Source: Aerococcus viridans
GTDB taxonomy: Bacteria; Bacillota; Bacilli; Lactobacillales; Aerococcaceae
Reading direction: 5' to 3'
Assembly (NCBI RefSeq): GCF_002083135.2
Contig: NZ_NBTM02000001.1
Location: forward strand, 372,001 to 436,000
DNA length: 64,000 bases
The translations under genes were made by a program, and so were the position numbers. This document shows positions 33,382 through 42,563 of the stretch, piece by piece. Under the pieces are notes generated by a model. That model saw nothing but the letters and a program-made list of their open reading frames with translations. It had not been told where the DNA came from and made no database searches. Numbering within the stretch: the first letter of the stretch is position 1; each line of letters begins with the position of its first letter.

Positions 33382-33614
33382 TATGTCGCTTCTTTCTATA
33401 TAAATACTGTTTTCATCACGTATATAAAACCAAATAGCTTCTTTCGCCCATTAATTATATCATATTTGAAAGTTATTCGGTCCCTTCTAATGATTGCCTT
33501 CATTGCCTTTTTATCTACACCGGTCCTAAATTTTGTTATGATACTCTTTAGGAAAAAAGAAAAATCATCGCCGGTATATGCAATTTCATCTAAATCGGTT
33601 TGAAAGGATTGACT

Positions 33615-34727
33615 ATGAAAGACAATAAAAAACACACTAGTACGACCAGTTGGGGGCTAGTCTTTGTGATGGCTGGCGCGATGACTGCGACCTTAATCGG
33701 TTCAGGATTTGCGACCGGTCAGGAAATTATGCAATACTTTGTAGCCCACGAATGGACAGGCATTTTAGGGGTCATCGCCACCTTCCTAACAGTAGGCTTT
33801 TCAAGCGATGCCTTCTTTAAAGCAGGTTTAGCCAGCAAAGAAAACCTAGATAGTCCAAATGACGTTTTCAAGGTATTTGCCGGCGATAAGATCGGTGGCT
33901 TGTATAAATACATCGCCTTAATCACCCTATTTTTAACCTATGCCGTAATGGTTGCTGGCGCAGGTGCCACCATCCAACAACAATTTGGTGTCCCCGTATA
34001 TATAGGATCTGGTTTCATGTATATCGCTTCCGCCCTAACCGTGATGTTGGGTATGGACAAAATCACCAGCATTTTAGGAAATATTGGCCCCACGATTGCC
34101 GGTTTTGCCATTGTATTAGGTTTACTCAGTTTATCCACTAATAACGGTGACCTTGGTCAAGCTTCTGGCATGGTCCAAAATGCCGTAGCTTCAGGCACTA
34201 TTCAAGCCGCCTCTGAAAATTGGTTGGTGTCCGCTTTAAACTATGTGGGCTTGATCATTATGTTAAACGCTGGTTTTATTGCCCAAATTGGTATTCAAGC
34301 CAATAACCAGACAGAAACGAAGGCAGCAGCTTTTTTCTCATCTGGGATCTATGCCCTGGGAATTCTCATCCTATACATGGCTTTTATGGGGGCATTCTCA
34401 CTGATTGCGAGTGTACAAGTACCGACTTTAACCATCGCTAACCAACTTCATCCTTGGCTTGGCTATGCCTTCATCGTGATCATCCTATTGGCGATTTACT
34501 CGACGGTTGTGTCCATGTTGTGGAATGTGGCAGCATCCGTAACGTCTGATGGCACAATAAGTAATAAGTTAGCGACGGCCGTTTTAGGTTTCATCGCAAC
34601 TGCCCTCGGCTTGTTTCTACCTTTTGACCAACTTGTTAATATCGTCTATGTGGTGGCGGGCTATTTCGGGATTATCTTCTTATTGCTGATGATTTGGCGG
34701 GCTTTAACTAGACTATTGGCCAAATAA
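33615..34727 (+). CDS. YkvI-family membrane protein (LeuT-fold-like transporter)
   Basis: A 370-residue protein with about ten to eleven hydrophobic helices from residue 12 to the end. The first helix has the GSGFATGQEI pattern seen in YkvI and in branched-chain amino-acid/LeuT-superfamily carriers. No substrate is established for YkvI. The start is ATG 33615 (AAGGA seven bases upstream); an in-frame TTG at 33600 is less likely. The gene is followed by ald after about 80 bases, but ald has its own promoter. Alanine or another amino acid as substrate is only a guess from the neighbour. Confidence 0.8.
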   Translation: MKDNKKHTSTTSWGLVFVMAGAMTATLIGSGFATGQEIMQYFVAHEWTGILGVIATFLTVGFSSDAFFKAGLASKENLDSPNDVFKVFAGDKIGGLYKYIALITLFLTYAVMVAGAGATIQQQFGVPVYIGSGFMYIASALTVMLGMDKITSILGNIGPTIAGFAIVLGLLSLSTNNGDLGQASGMVQNAVASGTIQAASENWLVSALNYVGLIIMLNAGFIAQIGIQANNQTETKAAAFFSSGIYALGILILYMAFMGAFSLIASVQVPTLTIANQLHPWLGYAFIVIILLAIYSTVVSMLWNVAASVTSDGTISNKLATAVLGFIATALGLFLPFDQLVNIVYVVAGYFGIIFLLLMIWRALTRLLAK

Positions 34728-34755
34728 TAGGTAAATTTGGGAATTGTTCTTTTCG

Positions 34756-34764
34756 TGGTATAAT
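34756..34764 (+). promoter_or_regulatory. Extended -10 promoter of ald
   Basis: TGGTATAAT (extended -10), with a weak -35-like TTTGGG 17 bases upstream of TATAAT, placed about 40 bases before the ald start. Confidence 0.65.
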
Positions 34765-34804
34765 GTTCTTGATACAAACATTAAATAGAAAGAAGGATGT
34801 TTAC

Positions 34805-35917
34805 ATGCAGATTGGTATACCAAGAGAGATTAAGGCGCAAGAGGACCGCGTTGGTTTAACGCCTGGTAATGTAAGAACTTTAGTCAATAATGGTCACGAT
34901 GTATTGGTTGAAGCGGGTGCTGGTGACGGTGCGGGCTTTACAGACGACGAATATGCTGCAGCTGGTGCGCGCATTGAAGATCAACCAGCTACAATTTGGG
35001 CCAGCGAGATGGTTATCAAAGTCAAAGAACCGCTAGCGTCTGAATACGACTACTTCCACGAAGGCTTGATTCTGTTTGCTTACTTCCATTTAGCACCAGA
35101 ACTTGAACTAACTGACGCCCTGTTAGCCCATAAAGTGACGGCTATCGCCTACGAAACCATGGTGGAAAATGGCAGCCTGCCCCTACTAACACCTATGTCT
35201 GAAGTTGCTGGACGAATGGCTATCCAAATTGGTGCCCATTATCTGGAAAAACAAAACGGCGGTTCTGGAATCTTACTTTCAGGTGTACCAGGTGTTGCAT
35301 CCGGTCATGTCGTTGTCATTGGTGGTGGTACCGTTGGTTACAACGCAGCCAAAATAGCTGTTGGCATGGGCGCTCGCGTAACGATTTTAGATGTCAATAC
35401 TGGTCGCCTCGCTCAACTAGAAGACATCTTAAACGGCAAAGTTACTACCTTAATGTCCAACGAAGAAAATATCCGTCAAGTCCTCAAAGACGCGGATGTT
35501 GTCGTTGGGTCTGTATTAGTCACTGGTCGTCGCGCGCCGGTACTCGTATCCGAAGAAATGGTTCAGACCATGAAAGCTGGATCAGTATTGGTAGATATCG
35601 CCGTTGACCAAGGTGGTAACTTTGAAACCTCCCACCCAACAACCCACCAAGACCCAGTCTATGTAAAACATGGGGTAACCCACTACACAGTAGCCAATAT
35701 CCCGGGTGCAGTACCACGTACCTCAACATTGGCCTTAACAAACGCCACAATGAAATTCGCCAACCAAATCATTAACCAAGGTGTAGAAGCAGCTGCCAAG
35801 AACAGCGAAACTATTCTAACAGGCATCAACACCTACCAAGGTCACCTGACCCACGAAGGCGTAGCCGAATCGCAAAACCGTGACTACACACCAATCCAAG
35901 ACCTACTAAACAAATAA
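34805..35917 (+). CDS. ald: Alanine dehydrogenase
   Basis: A 370-residue NAD-dependent enzyme that interconverts L-alanine and pyruvate plus ammonia. The N-terminal MQIGIPREIKAQEDRVGLTP with catalytic Lys/Arg residues, the substrate-loop FAYFHLAPE, the Rossmann motif GGGTVGYNAAK and the VDQGGNFETSHPTTH segment (catalytic Asp) all match the family. Start ATG 34805 follows AGAAGGA; an upstream in-frame ATG at 34763 overlaps the -10 element and is rejected. Monocistronic, with promoter and terminator. Confidence 0.95.
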   Translation: MQIGIPREIKAQEDRVGLTPGNVRTLVNNGHDVLVEAGAGDGAGFTDDEYAAAGARIEDQPATIWASEMVIKVKEPLASEYDYFHEGLILFAYFHLAPELELTDALLAHKVTAIAYETMVENGSLPLLTPMSEVAGRMAIQIGAHYLEKQNGGSGILLSGVPGVASGHVVVIGGGTVGYNAAKIAVGMGARVTILDVNTGRLAQLEDILNGKVTTLMSNEENIRQVLKDADVVVGSVLVTGRRAPVLVSEEMVQTMKAGSVLVDIAVDQGGNFETSHPTTHQDPVYVKHGVTHYTVANIPGAVPRTSTLALTNATMKFANQIINQGVEAAAKNSETILTGINTYQGHLTHEGVAESQNRDYTPIQDLLNK

Positions 35918-35938
35918 ATTAAAGCTGTTATCAGCAAC

Positions 35939-35977
35939 AAAAAACCGCCATTTCTTAAAAGAATAGCGGTTTTTTTG
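35939..35977 (+). terminator. Intrinsic terminator after ald
   Basis: AAAAACCGC pairs with GCGGTTTTT; inner TTCTT/AAGAA pairing and a seven-T run follow the stem. Confidence 0.9.
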
Positions 35978-36280
35978 TTATCGATAAATTTGATTAAGCT
36001 TGCAAATTCTATTAACACTTCTTGTAAGATAGATATGTATCACAAAACGCTTTTGACCATTATTAGACAGTTAGCCAAGATATCAGCATCACACCTGTGA
36101 CATAGCGTTGAAAGTAATCTTACGTTTCAGATGTTCATTTTTAAGATTGCCCGTGCCTATTCAAGACGTACCATGGTCGTTGAACACAAAGAACTAGCAC
36201 AATCAATTGAAAATACTTCTATATAAAAGGAAGATATTTTTAGCATGCACATTAGACATTACAAACTGTTTATCAAAAGT
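35978..36280. other. Intergenic region, no gene seen
   Basis: About 300 bases between ald and the amino-acid ABC operon. A stretch at 36132-36226 (plus) is open for about 31 codons with no ribosome site. I see no terminator for the ABC operon that convinces me. Confidence 0.4.
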
Positions 36281-37024
36281 CTAACGTGCAAATACAGCAG
36301 TTCTTTTCAGGAAGTTTTGCGTTCTTTCTTCTTGAGTGTTATCAAATACTTCTTCAGGTGTCCCTTGTTCAACAATGACGCCATTTTCCATAAAGATGAC
36401 TCTATCCGCAACTTCATAAGCAAATTGCATTTCATGGGTCACAATGACTAAAGTAGACCCGCTTTGGGCTACATCTTTAATGACTTCCAGGGTTTCCCCT
36501 ACTAATTCTGGGTCTAAGGCCGATGTTGGTTCATCAAATAGAATAACTTCTGGGTTCAGGGCTAAAGCACGCGCTATCCCCACCCGTTGTTGTTGCCCAC
36601 CTGAAAGTTCATGTGGATAGTGGTCCTCTTTCCCTTCCAAGCCAACCTTAGCTAAGAGGTCACGCCCTTTTTCTGTCGCTTCTTTCTTAGGCACTTTACG
36701 GGCAACCACTAAACCTTCAATGACATTTTCTAAAGCCGTCCGGTTTGAAAATAGCGCATATTGTTGGAAAACCATAGCCGTTTTCTTACGAATATCTAGA
36801 ATTTCTTTCTTAGAAACTTTTTCAAAGTCTACTTGCTGGTCACCAATTTTCAGATACCCTTCATCCGCACGCTCTAAAAAGTTTAGGCAGCGAAGGAAGG
36901 TGGTCTTCCCTGAACCAGATGGGCCAATAATTACGACCACCTCGCCTTGGTTAATGGTTAAATCGATCCCTTTAAGGATTTCATTTTGATCAAATTTTTT
37001 GTGGATGTTTTCAACTTGTATCAT
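36281..37024 (-). CDS. Polar amino-acid ABC transporter ATP-binding protein (TcyN/GlnQ type)
   Basis: A 247-residue ATPase. It has Walker [17 protein letters not shown] (about 33-46), a Q-loop in VFQQYALF, signature [15 protein letters not shown] and Walker [15 protein letters not shown]. It powers uptake with the two permeases and two lipoproteins of the same operon. Its start overlaps the permease stop by four bases (ATGA). The operon order (permease, two binding proteins, permease, ATPase) resembles tcyJKLMN of Bacillus, which imports cystine and related sulfur compounds. Substrate is inferred from that and from the T-box upstream. Confidence 0.9.
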   Translation of the reverse strand: MIQVENIHKKFDQNEILKGIDLTINQGEVVVIIGPSGSGKTTFLRCLNFLERADEGYLKIGDQQVDFEKVSKKEILDIRKKTAMVFQQYALFSNRTALENVIEGLVVARKVPKKEATEKGRDLLAKVGLEGKEDHYPHELSGGQQQRVGIARALALNPEVILFDEPTSALDPELVGETLEVIKDVAQSGSTLVIVTHEMQFAYEVADRVIFMENGVIVEQGTPEEVFDNTQEERTQNFLKRTAVFAR

Positions 37025-37734
37025 AGGGCACTTCCTTTCACAAATTTTCTGGTGTAGTTGCGTTCAAATAATTGCGATACTTGTTCCACTGTAATCGACA
37101 GCGCCCAATAAATGACGGCTGCTGCGATATAAGATTCTAGGAAGGTATAGCTTGTTGTCGCTGTAATTAAAGCCCCGTTCAAGACATCGACCACTGAGAC
37201 CAAGGATACCAATGAAGATGCCTTGATTAAGACGATTAATTGACTACAAATCATGGGTAATGCGATGGGGATCATTTGTGGGAAAATGACCCGGGCAATG
37301 GTTTGAAATTGAGTCAAACCAATAGATGCCGCTGCGTCCCATTGGTCTTTTGGAATCGCAGATAAGGCACCACGGAAAATCTCCGAAATGGAAATGGTGG
37401 CCGTGAAACTAAGGACAAGAATGCCAATGTATTCACGGTTGATATCTGAAAAACGTATCGGCAAGCTTAAGCTAGTGGCTACTTGATCGAACAAGTCTGA
37501 GAAAAGTAGGTAAGCAACCATTAAACTTAGAACAACTGGTACCCCTTTTCCAATGGTAATTAAACCCGCGAGAAATTTGCTTAAGACAGGCACTTGGAAG
37601 AAACGTGCCAGTGCGATGAGTAGGCCAAAGATAATCCCGATGAATAAGGGAATAAAGGCCAAGCGCAAGGTGACTGGGATAAATGGAACGGCTGCTTTAA
37701 AAGCCTCTGCTATTGCTGTAAAATCGATGGGCAT
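37021..37734 (-). CDS. Amino-acid ABC transporter permease (second)
   Basis: A 237-residue inner-membrane permease of the HisM/GlnP class. It has about five hydrophobic helices and the EAA loop [28 protein letters not shown] that contacts the ATPase. Ribosome site AAAGGAGGG. It is the fourth transport gene of the operon and overlaps the ATPase start. It probably pairs as a heterodimer with the permease at 39438-40217, as TcyL-TcyM do. Confidence 0.9.
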   Translation of the reverse strand: MPIDFTAIAEAFKAAVPFIPVTLRLAFIPLFIGIIFGLLIALARFFQVPVLSKFLAGLITIGKGVPVVLSLMVAYLLFSDLFDQVATSLSLPIRFSDINREYIGILVLSFTATISISEIFRGALSAIPKDQWDAAASIGLTQFQTIARVIFPQMIPIALPMICSQLIVLIKASSLVSLVSVVDVLNGALITATTSYTFLESYIAAAVIYWALSITVEQVSQLFERNYTRKFVKGSAL

Positions 37735-37752
37735 TGTAGCGCCCTCCTTTCT

Positions 37753-38583
37753 TTATTCGGTGTAGTCAGCACCAAGGATTTCGATGGAAAGTTCTGATAA
37801 AGTGCCTTCTTGTCGTAATTCTTTGATGGCCCCGTCAACGGCTGTTTGTAATGCTTCATCGCCTTGTTGGAAGACGTAGTAGATACCCGCACTTTTTAGG
37901 GCTTCATCTGAGGCTTGTAGGTTGATATCGAATTGTTCGTTGTATTTATCAACATCAAATTTTGTTAAAATGGCTGCGTCCGCTGTTCCGTTTTGTAGTC
38001 CAGAAACCAATAATTCACCATTCACTTCACTGTAGACAATTTCTATGGCATCATCATTTTCAGCATTATAGGTCTCCAAAATATTGGCTACCTCGCTAGC
38101 TGGGGACGCGAATACCTTTTTGCCTTTAAGGTCCTCTAAAGATTGGTAAACTTGACCGGTAGATTCATCAGCTACGATATGGTGGGCATAATTATTGTAG
38201 GCTTCTTCCCCGTATAGGTATTTGGCTCCACGCTCGTCGTTATAAGCGTAGTTGTGGGCTGCAAGTTGGACCTTGTCGGCTGAAAGTGACGTTAGGATAT
38301 TTTTGAAGTCCATAGATTCATATTCAAAGTTGTATTGGTCTAACTTTTCGTCTACTGCCCGCAAGACTTCAATATCATAACCTTGTAAGTCTTCATTTTC
38401 ATCTAGGTAAACAAAGGGTTGGTAAGCATTTCCTGTTCCCACAATAATGGTTTCTGCATCTGGATTAGCTGTGGCTTCTTCATCCGTTGCTTCAGCTGAT
38501 CCGCAAGCTGCTAGTAAAAAGGCTGAGGCAATACCCGTAAATATAAACTGTTTTTTGAATCTTTCTTGCATCATTTTCTTCAT
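37753..38583 (-). CDS. Substrate-binding lipoprotein of the amino-acid ABC importer (second copy)
   Basis: A 276-residue extracytoplasmic solute-binding protein. The signal ends in lipobox LLAACG (Cys about residue 27), followed by the SBP_bac_3 fold (TIIVGTGNAYQPFVYLDENE, YDIEVLRAVDEKL, FKNILTSLSADKVQLAAHNY). It is a tandem paralogue of the neighbouring lipoprotein at 38608-39438: same length, nearly identical motif spacing and high similarity by eye. The two probably widen substrate range. Starts MKKMMQERFKKQ with a basic n-region. Confidence 0.9.
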   Translation of the reverse strand: MKKMMQERFKKQFIFTGIASAFLLAACGSAEATDEEATANPDAETIIVGTGNAYQPFVYLDENEDLQGYDIEVLRAVDEKLDQYNFEYESMDFKNILTSLSADKVQLAAHNYAYNDERGAKYLYGEEAYNNYAHHIVADESTGQVYQSLEDLKGKKVFASPASEVANILETYNAENDDAIEIVYSEVNGELLVSGLQNGTADAAILTKFDVDKYNEQFDINLQASDEALKSAGIYYVFQQGDEALQTAVDGAIKELRQEGTLSELSIEILGADYTE

Positions 38584-38607
38584 ATTCTAAATCCCACTTT
38601 CTCACTT

Positions 38608-39438
38608 TTATTGCGTGTAATCATCGCCTAAATATTCAATGGATAATTCTGCTAAAGTTCCTTCATCAATCAACTCTTGTAAGGCACCGTCAACAGCCTC
38701 TTTCAGCTCTTCATCAGCTTTGTCATACAAGAAGTAGGTTTTTGATACCGAAATCGGTTCAGAGGCAATTTCTAAGTTGGCGTCAAATTGTTCATTGTAT
38801 TTGTTGGTGTCGTACTTAGTTATAATTCCTGCATCAGCGGTCCCGTTTTGTAAACCTGAAATAAAGATTTCACTGGCACCTTCGTTATAAATAATGGAGA
38901 TTTGTTCATCTGCATTTTCATGTTCACTGTTATATTGTTCCAATAAGTAAGCCACGTTAGATCCCGGTGAAGCGAATACTTTCTTCCCTTGTAGGTCATC
39001 TAAAGTTGCATACTGCTCATCGCCTGTAATGTTTACAATATATAGGGTGTAGTCGGTATAACCCACTTCTCCGTACAGGTATTTCTCCGCTCGTTCATCA
39101 TTGTATTCATATTGGTGGGCCGCTAAATCAATCTTCCCAGCTGACAATGAGGTTAAGATATTCTTGAAATCAGAAGACTCATATTCAAAATTGTAGTCGT
39201 CTAATTTTTCATCAATTGCTTCAAGGACAGCCACATCATATCCTGTTAATTCGCCATTTTCATCTAAGTAAACAAATGGTTGGTAGCCATTCCCTGTCCC
39301 AACGACAACTGTCTCTGCATCTGGATTCGATGATGCTACTTCTTCATCCGTCGCTTCAGCTGACCCGCAAGCTGCAAGGACTGCTGTTGCTGCAAAAGTT
39401 AATAATCCCCATCGTATAAAAGCTGGTTTCTTCTTCAT
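38608..39438 (-). CDS. Substrate-binding lipoprotein of the amino-acid ABC importer (first copy)
   Basis: A 276-residue lipoprotein with lipobox VLAACG and the SBP_bac_3 fold (VVVGTGNGYQPFVYLDENG, GYDVAVLEAIDEKL, FKNILTSLSAGKIDLAAHQY). Its ATG shares one base with the permease stop codon (TAATG), so translation is coupled. It parallels TcyJ/TcyK of Bacillus, where two binding proteins serve one importer. Sulfur amino acids are the expected ligands by operon context only. Confidence 0.9.
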   Translation of the reverse strand: MKKKPAFIRWGLLTFAATAVLAACGSAEATDEEVASSNPDAETVVVGTGNGYQPFVYLDENGELTGYDVAVLEAIDEKLDDYNFEYESSDFKNILTSLSAGKIDLAAHQYEYNDERAEKYLYGEVGYTDYTLYIVNITGDEQYATLDDLQGKKVFASPGSNVAYLLEQYNSEHENADEQISIIYNEGASEIFISGLQNGTADAGIITKYDTNKYNEQFDANLEIASEPISVSKTYFLYDKADEELKEAVDGALQELIDEGTLAELSIEYLGDDYTQ

Positions 39439-40217
39439 TAGTAGGTCTCCCCTTTTCCACTTCTAAGTGTATATGTATTAAATAGTTCATCATTTTTAAT
39501 TAAAATCTCTGGATCAAGTCCAGCTGGCGCCACCTCAGCTTTCGCTTTCGATTGGAATTGGAATCGTTTGGTTAACCAAGCAAATACTCGCTCCAAGACA
39601 ATAGACAAGACGATGAAGATGATGGCTGCCACGAAATACCCTTCAAGCGACCGATACGTTAAAGCCGCTAAAGCCCGTACCTTCCCAATCACATCAATAA
39701 CCCCTAGTGAGAAGGCCAGTGATGTATCTTGCAATAGGCTTACAATCATGGTTCCTGTAGCAGGGATGGCGATTCGTACTGCTTGTGGCAAAATGATTCG
39801 GCGGTAGGTTTGCAGTTTGGTCAAGCCAACAGAGGCTGCCGCTTCCTTCTGGTCGGTTGCGACACTTGAAATTGCTGACCGAAAGATTTCTGAGAAAAAG
39901 GCCGCCGTACTCAAACCGTATGTAATGTAAACATAGTCAATCTTTTCAATATTGGCTAAAGCCGTAAAGATAATCGGTAGCCCATAATAAATTAAGAATA
40001 ATTGCACTAGAATGGGCGTCCCTCTAATGAAAGACACGAACACCTGACTAATTTGTGACAAGACCGGCACTTTTTCAATTCTCACAAAAGCAATGGCCAA
40101 GCCGAGTACCATTCCGACTGCAGTAGCAACTGCCACAATGGCTAGTGTCGTAGGGAGTGCGGATAATATTTTCGGGAAAAATGATACAACATATTCCCAT
40201 TTAAAAAATTCTGACAT
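39438..40217 (-). CDS. Amino-acid ABC transporter permease (first)
   Basis: A 259-residue permease with about five hydrophobic helices and the EAA motif EIFRSAISSVATDQKEAAASVGLTKLQT. A hydrophilic C-terminal tail of about 35 residues is present. Ribosome site AGGAGG is ideal. It is the first transport gene of the operon; a gap of about 90 bases separates it from the acetyltransferase gene on the same strand. It pairs with the permease at 37021-37734. Confidence 0.9.
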   Translation of the reverse strand: MSEFFKWEYVVSFFPKILSALPTTLAIVAVATAVGMVLGLAIAFVRIEKVPVLSQISQVFVSFIRGTPILVQLFLIYYGLPIIFTALANIEKIDYVYITYGLSTAAFFSEIFRSAISSVATDQKEAAASVGLTKLQTYRRIILPQAVRIAIPATGTMIVSLLQDTSLAFSLGVIDVIGKVRALAALTYRSLEGYFVAAIIFIVLSIVLERVFAWLTKRFQFQSKAKAEVAPAGLDPEILIKNDELFNTYTLRSGKGETY

Positions 40218-40307
40218 AAGTTTTTCCTCCTATTTGTTGGAACTGTTAAGTCGGCTATTCAGCCATCACTATCATTTCATTCACTAAAATTTCAAATCAT
40301 TAAATGG

Positions 40308-40859
40308 TCAAATCTTGTACTCATAATAAGGCGCTTCAACCCGAAGGACGCTTTCATCAAACCGTTCAGGAATCAAGACCTTATACAAGGAAACCCCGAT
40401 ATCATTTGGATCTTCTCTTGTGCCTAAGACTTTGTAGCCATTTCTCAAATACATATCCAATAACCATGGATGTCTCTTACCAGAAGTTCCTAAGACATAG
40501 GCTGGTGCTTTTAAAGTTTTCACCAAAAATTCCTCTTCCACTTGTTTAAGGAATTTCTTTCCAATCCCTTGTCCCTTAAATTCGTTCGCAGTCGCAAACC
40601 ACCACAAGAAAGGATAGTGAGAAATGGGGCTGTCATTTTCCCAGGGTTGTCGAATCGTGATAGTTGAAATTAACTGGTCATCCCGCTCTAACACCAAAGC
40701 AATCCCCGTTTCAATATTTTCAGTAACCGATTCTAACGTAGCGTTTGTTGACGGCCAATCAATACCTAAATCCTTCACCTCTTGGAATGACTCTTGGATA
40801 AGGGCTAAATATGCTGGTGCGTCCTCTTTAGTAGCAATTCTTATACGATCTTCTCCCAT
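40308..40859 (-). CDS. GNAT-family N-acetyltransferase
   Basis: A 183-residue acetyl-CoA-dependent transferase. The GNAT acetyl-CoA loop is visible in FKGQGIGKKFLKQVEEE (about 113-130), preceded by the beta4 strand FLWWFATANE. The N-terminus RIRIATKEDAPAYLALIQ is typical. It overlaps the FMN reductase gene by 19 bases and precedes the importer. In the Bacillus ytmI operon an acetyltransferase (SnaA) beside tcyJKLMN acetylates S-modified cysteines before breakdown. An equivalent role is suggested by context, not shown by sequence. Confidence 0.8.
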   Translation of the reverse strand: MGEDRIRIATKEDAPAYLALIQESFQEVKDLGIDWPSTNATLESVTENIETGIALVLERDDQLISTITIRQPWENDSPISHYPFLWWFATANEFKGQGIGKKFLKQVEEEFLVKTLKAPAYVLGTSGKRHPWLLDMYLRNGYKVLGTREDPNDIGVSLYKVLIPERFDESVLRVEAPYYEYKI

Positions 40860-41407
40860 CTTACTTCCTCCTTAATAACCTCATGGCCGATACGGCTGGT
40901 AAATCTATAAAGTTGTTCATCTATTCGATTGGTTACACTGTCTTCGATAATAAAGTCTCTACCATCTTTCACTACCTGGTCTTGCGTTGCAAAGGTTGAC
41001 TGTAACAATTCTTCTGTACCCAGTTCCTTCAAGACAGGCTCCAGAGCATATTGTAAGGCCAACAAGTGGTGTTTCGACCCACCTAAACCCAAGCCATAAA
41101 CCACCTTGTCCTGCAGCGCCTTTTGCGGTAATACATCAAGATAAGCCTTTAAAATCCCTGAGTAGCTTCCTTGGAAGACTGGCGTAAATACCAAAACCCC
41201 ATCTGAATTCAATACCTGTTGGTTGACTGCTTGAATCGTCTTATCCGTATAGTCCGCCGTCATTAAAGCTTCGGCCGGTAACATATGGACTTGAATCACC
41301 TGCGTTTGAATCTTATATTCGAATAACACCTGCTGGGCATAGGCCACCAAACCATTCAGTCGTGAAGATAATGAATTTGCGCCTACAATTAAAGTTACTT
41401 TTGTCAT
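40841..41407 (-). CDS. SsuE-type NAD(P)H-dependent FMN reductase
   Basis: A 188-residue flavodoxin-fold protein. VTLIVGANSLSSRLNGLVAYA carries the FMN phosphate loop. VFTPVFQGSYSGILKAYLDVLP is the conserved flavin/NADPH segment, and GLGGSKHHLLALQYAL matches the SsuE-like C-terminal part. Such enzymes supply reduced FMN to monooxygenases, often for sulfur-compound breakdown. I start at ATG 41407 (GAGGG six bases upstream); an in-frame upstream ATG at 41449 lacks a ribosome site. It is the first gene after the T-box, so reduced flavin is produced under the same control as the importer. Confidence 0.85.
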   Translation of the reverse strand: MTKVTLIVGANSLSSRLNGLVAYAQQVLFEYKIQTQVIQVHMLPAEALMTADYTDKTIQAVNQQVLNSDGVLVFTPVFQGSYSGILKAYLDVLPQKALQDKVVYGLGLGGSKHHLLALQYALEPVLKELGTEELLQSTFATQDQVVKDGRDFIIEDSVTNRIDEQLYRFTSRIGHEVIKEEVRWEKIV

Positions 41408-41473
41408 ATCCTTCCCTCTTTCTTTGGTGATTGCTTTCATTGATTCCATACATCTAGATATTTTTTTTAAATT

Positions 41474-41740
41474 AAAAACCCCTCCCTAATAAACAACCCT
41501 GTCTATTAAGAAGGGGCGATTGGTTAACGATCGCGGTGCCACCCTTTTTCAAATTGCCCTCGCGAGCAATCTCTTATCCAGTAAATACCTTACATACTGA
41601 AAGAAATAACGGTCCCACCCGTCTAACCAGCTTTCACTGACTAGATGCTCAGAGCTCATTTTCATTACCGGTAAACATCTGATTTCACCAAATTCAGACT
41701 CGCTGGCGATTACCTGCATAACTACTCTACTCATCAAAGC
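41474..41740 (-). promoter_or_regulatory. T-box riboswitch, apparent methionine specifier (sulfur operon leader)
   Basis: The minus-strand leader begins a Stem I like GATGAGTAGAGTAG. It has the T-box AAGGGTGGCACCGCG (41546-41532), whose GGCACC-type sequence binds the tRNA acceptor end. It closes in a terminator stem (41504-41516 with 41479-41491) and a T run. In the specifier loop the sequence TGAAAATGAG places ATG (41659-41657) after the conserved GAA, pointing to methionine tRNA. Uncharged tRNA-Met would allow read-through into the FMN reductase, acetyltransferase and importer. Specifier assignment is by eye; alignment of Stem I would confirm it. Confidence 0.88.
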
Positions 41741-42275
41741 AATTGGTTATAAAAAAGATTTGCAACTTTTGCTTGCAGTAAATTTAACAAATCTCATGCA
41801 TCTGCATCAATATTACTGCCTATGAAAAACAATCACTGAATTCACTTTCGTCTGATCGCCTTTTTTTGAAAAAAGGACAAAACCCTTTATCCCTCTTAGG
41901 TTTTCATCTGATTATCATCTTCTTTTAATCGTTAACCGCTATCATCACTGATATAGAAGTGGCAAAAATAGCGATCAAAAAATGGTACATAAAATACAAC
42001 AATTGTATTATATGTGTCTTTTAAGCAAATCTTATTCATTAAAAAACACCCTAATATCAATATTTGTCAGACTTTTGACAAAAAATTTGATAAACTTTTC
42101 CGGTTATCATTTGACCTGAATAAGCGATCAATAATAAGCACCTATCAAAAATGACCGCAAAAAAAAATAGACATGATCATTAGTAATTATGTCTAAGTTA
42201 TAAAATATTTGTCTTTTAAAATCTAGTTTTCCACTATAAAAAAACCAGTCATGTTCTTTAATAGTTTTTATTTAA
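41741..42275. other. AT-rich intergenic region, no gene seen
   Basis: About 535 bases very rich in A and T. A possible minus-strand promoter for the T-box leader is TTGATG, 17 bases, TTAAAT (about 41810-41782). A CCTTTTTT/AAAAAAGG hairpin lies at about 41870. Nothing coding is visible; the region may include lost sequence from the broken metI gene. Confidence 0.4.
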
Positions 42276-42563
42276 TTAAGTTAGATTATTCATCTCTACT
42301 AGAAAGATTTTCGGATGGAACTTACCTAGCATGCACACTGCTTTTTTAAGGCAATGATAGATAAAGTATAAGAATTGATAGACCAGCTTATTTTCTCTTG
42401 GGTTATCCTCATTGGTTAAGAATAAAATCGTCCCTATATGTAGGCCTAAAATAATTGCTGTCAGCATGGCAAAGCTCATCATAATCCCTGTTTCACCAAG
42501 TCTTTCAATGATATCGGGTAGAAATTCGATCAACCGTTGACCATATTCTTGTAGGTTATTCAT
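42276..42563 (-). pseudogene. metI: Truncated methionine ABC permease (metI)
   Basis: From ATG 42563 the first 70 or so residues (MNNLQEYGQRLIEFLPDIIERLGETG...) match the N-terminus of the D-methionine permease MetI, with one membrane helix. The sequence then becomes unrelated (YFIYHCLKKAV...) and stops at 95 residues. The EAA loop and the remaining four helices are absent, so no working permease can be made. It overlaps the end of the broken metN by eight bases, as in intact metNI operons. Confidence 0.85.

Noticed and set aside
36132-36226. Short plus-strand frame of 31 codons before the ABC operon
   Set aside because: No ribosome site, no family, and it lies in a plain spacer.
41521-41760. 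Minus-strand frame of about 62 codons
   Set aside because: It is contained in the T-box leader and is explained by that RNA.
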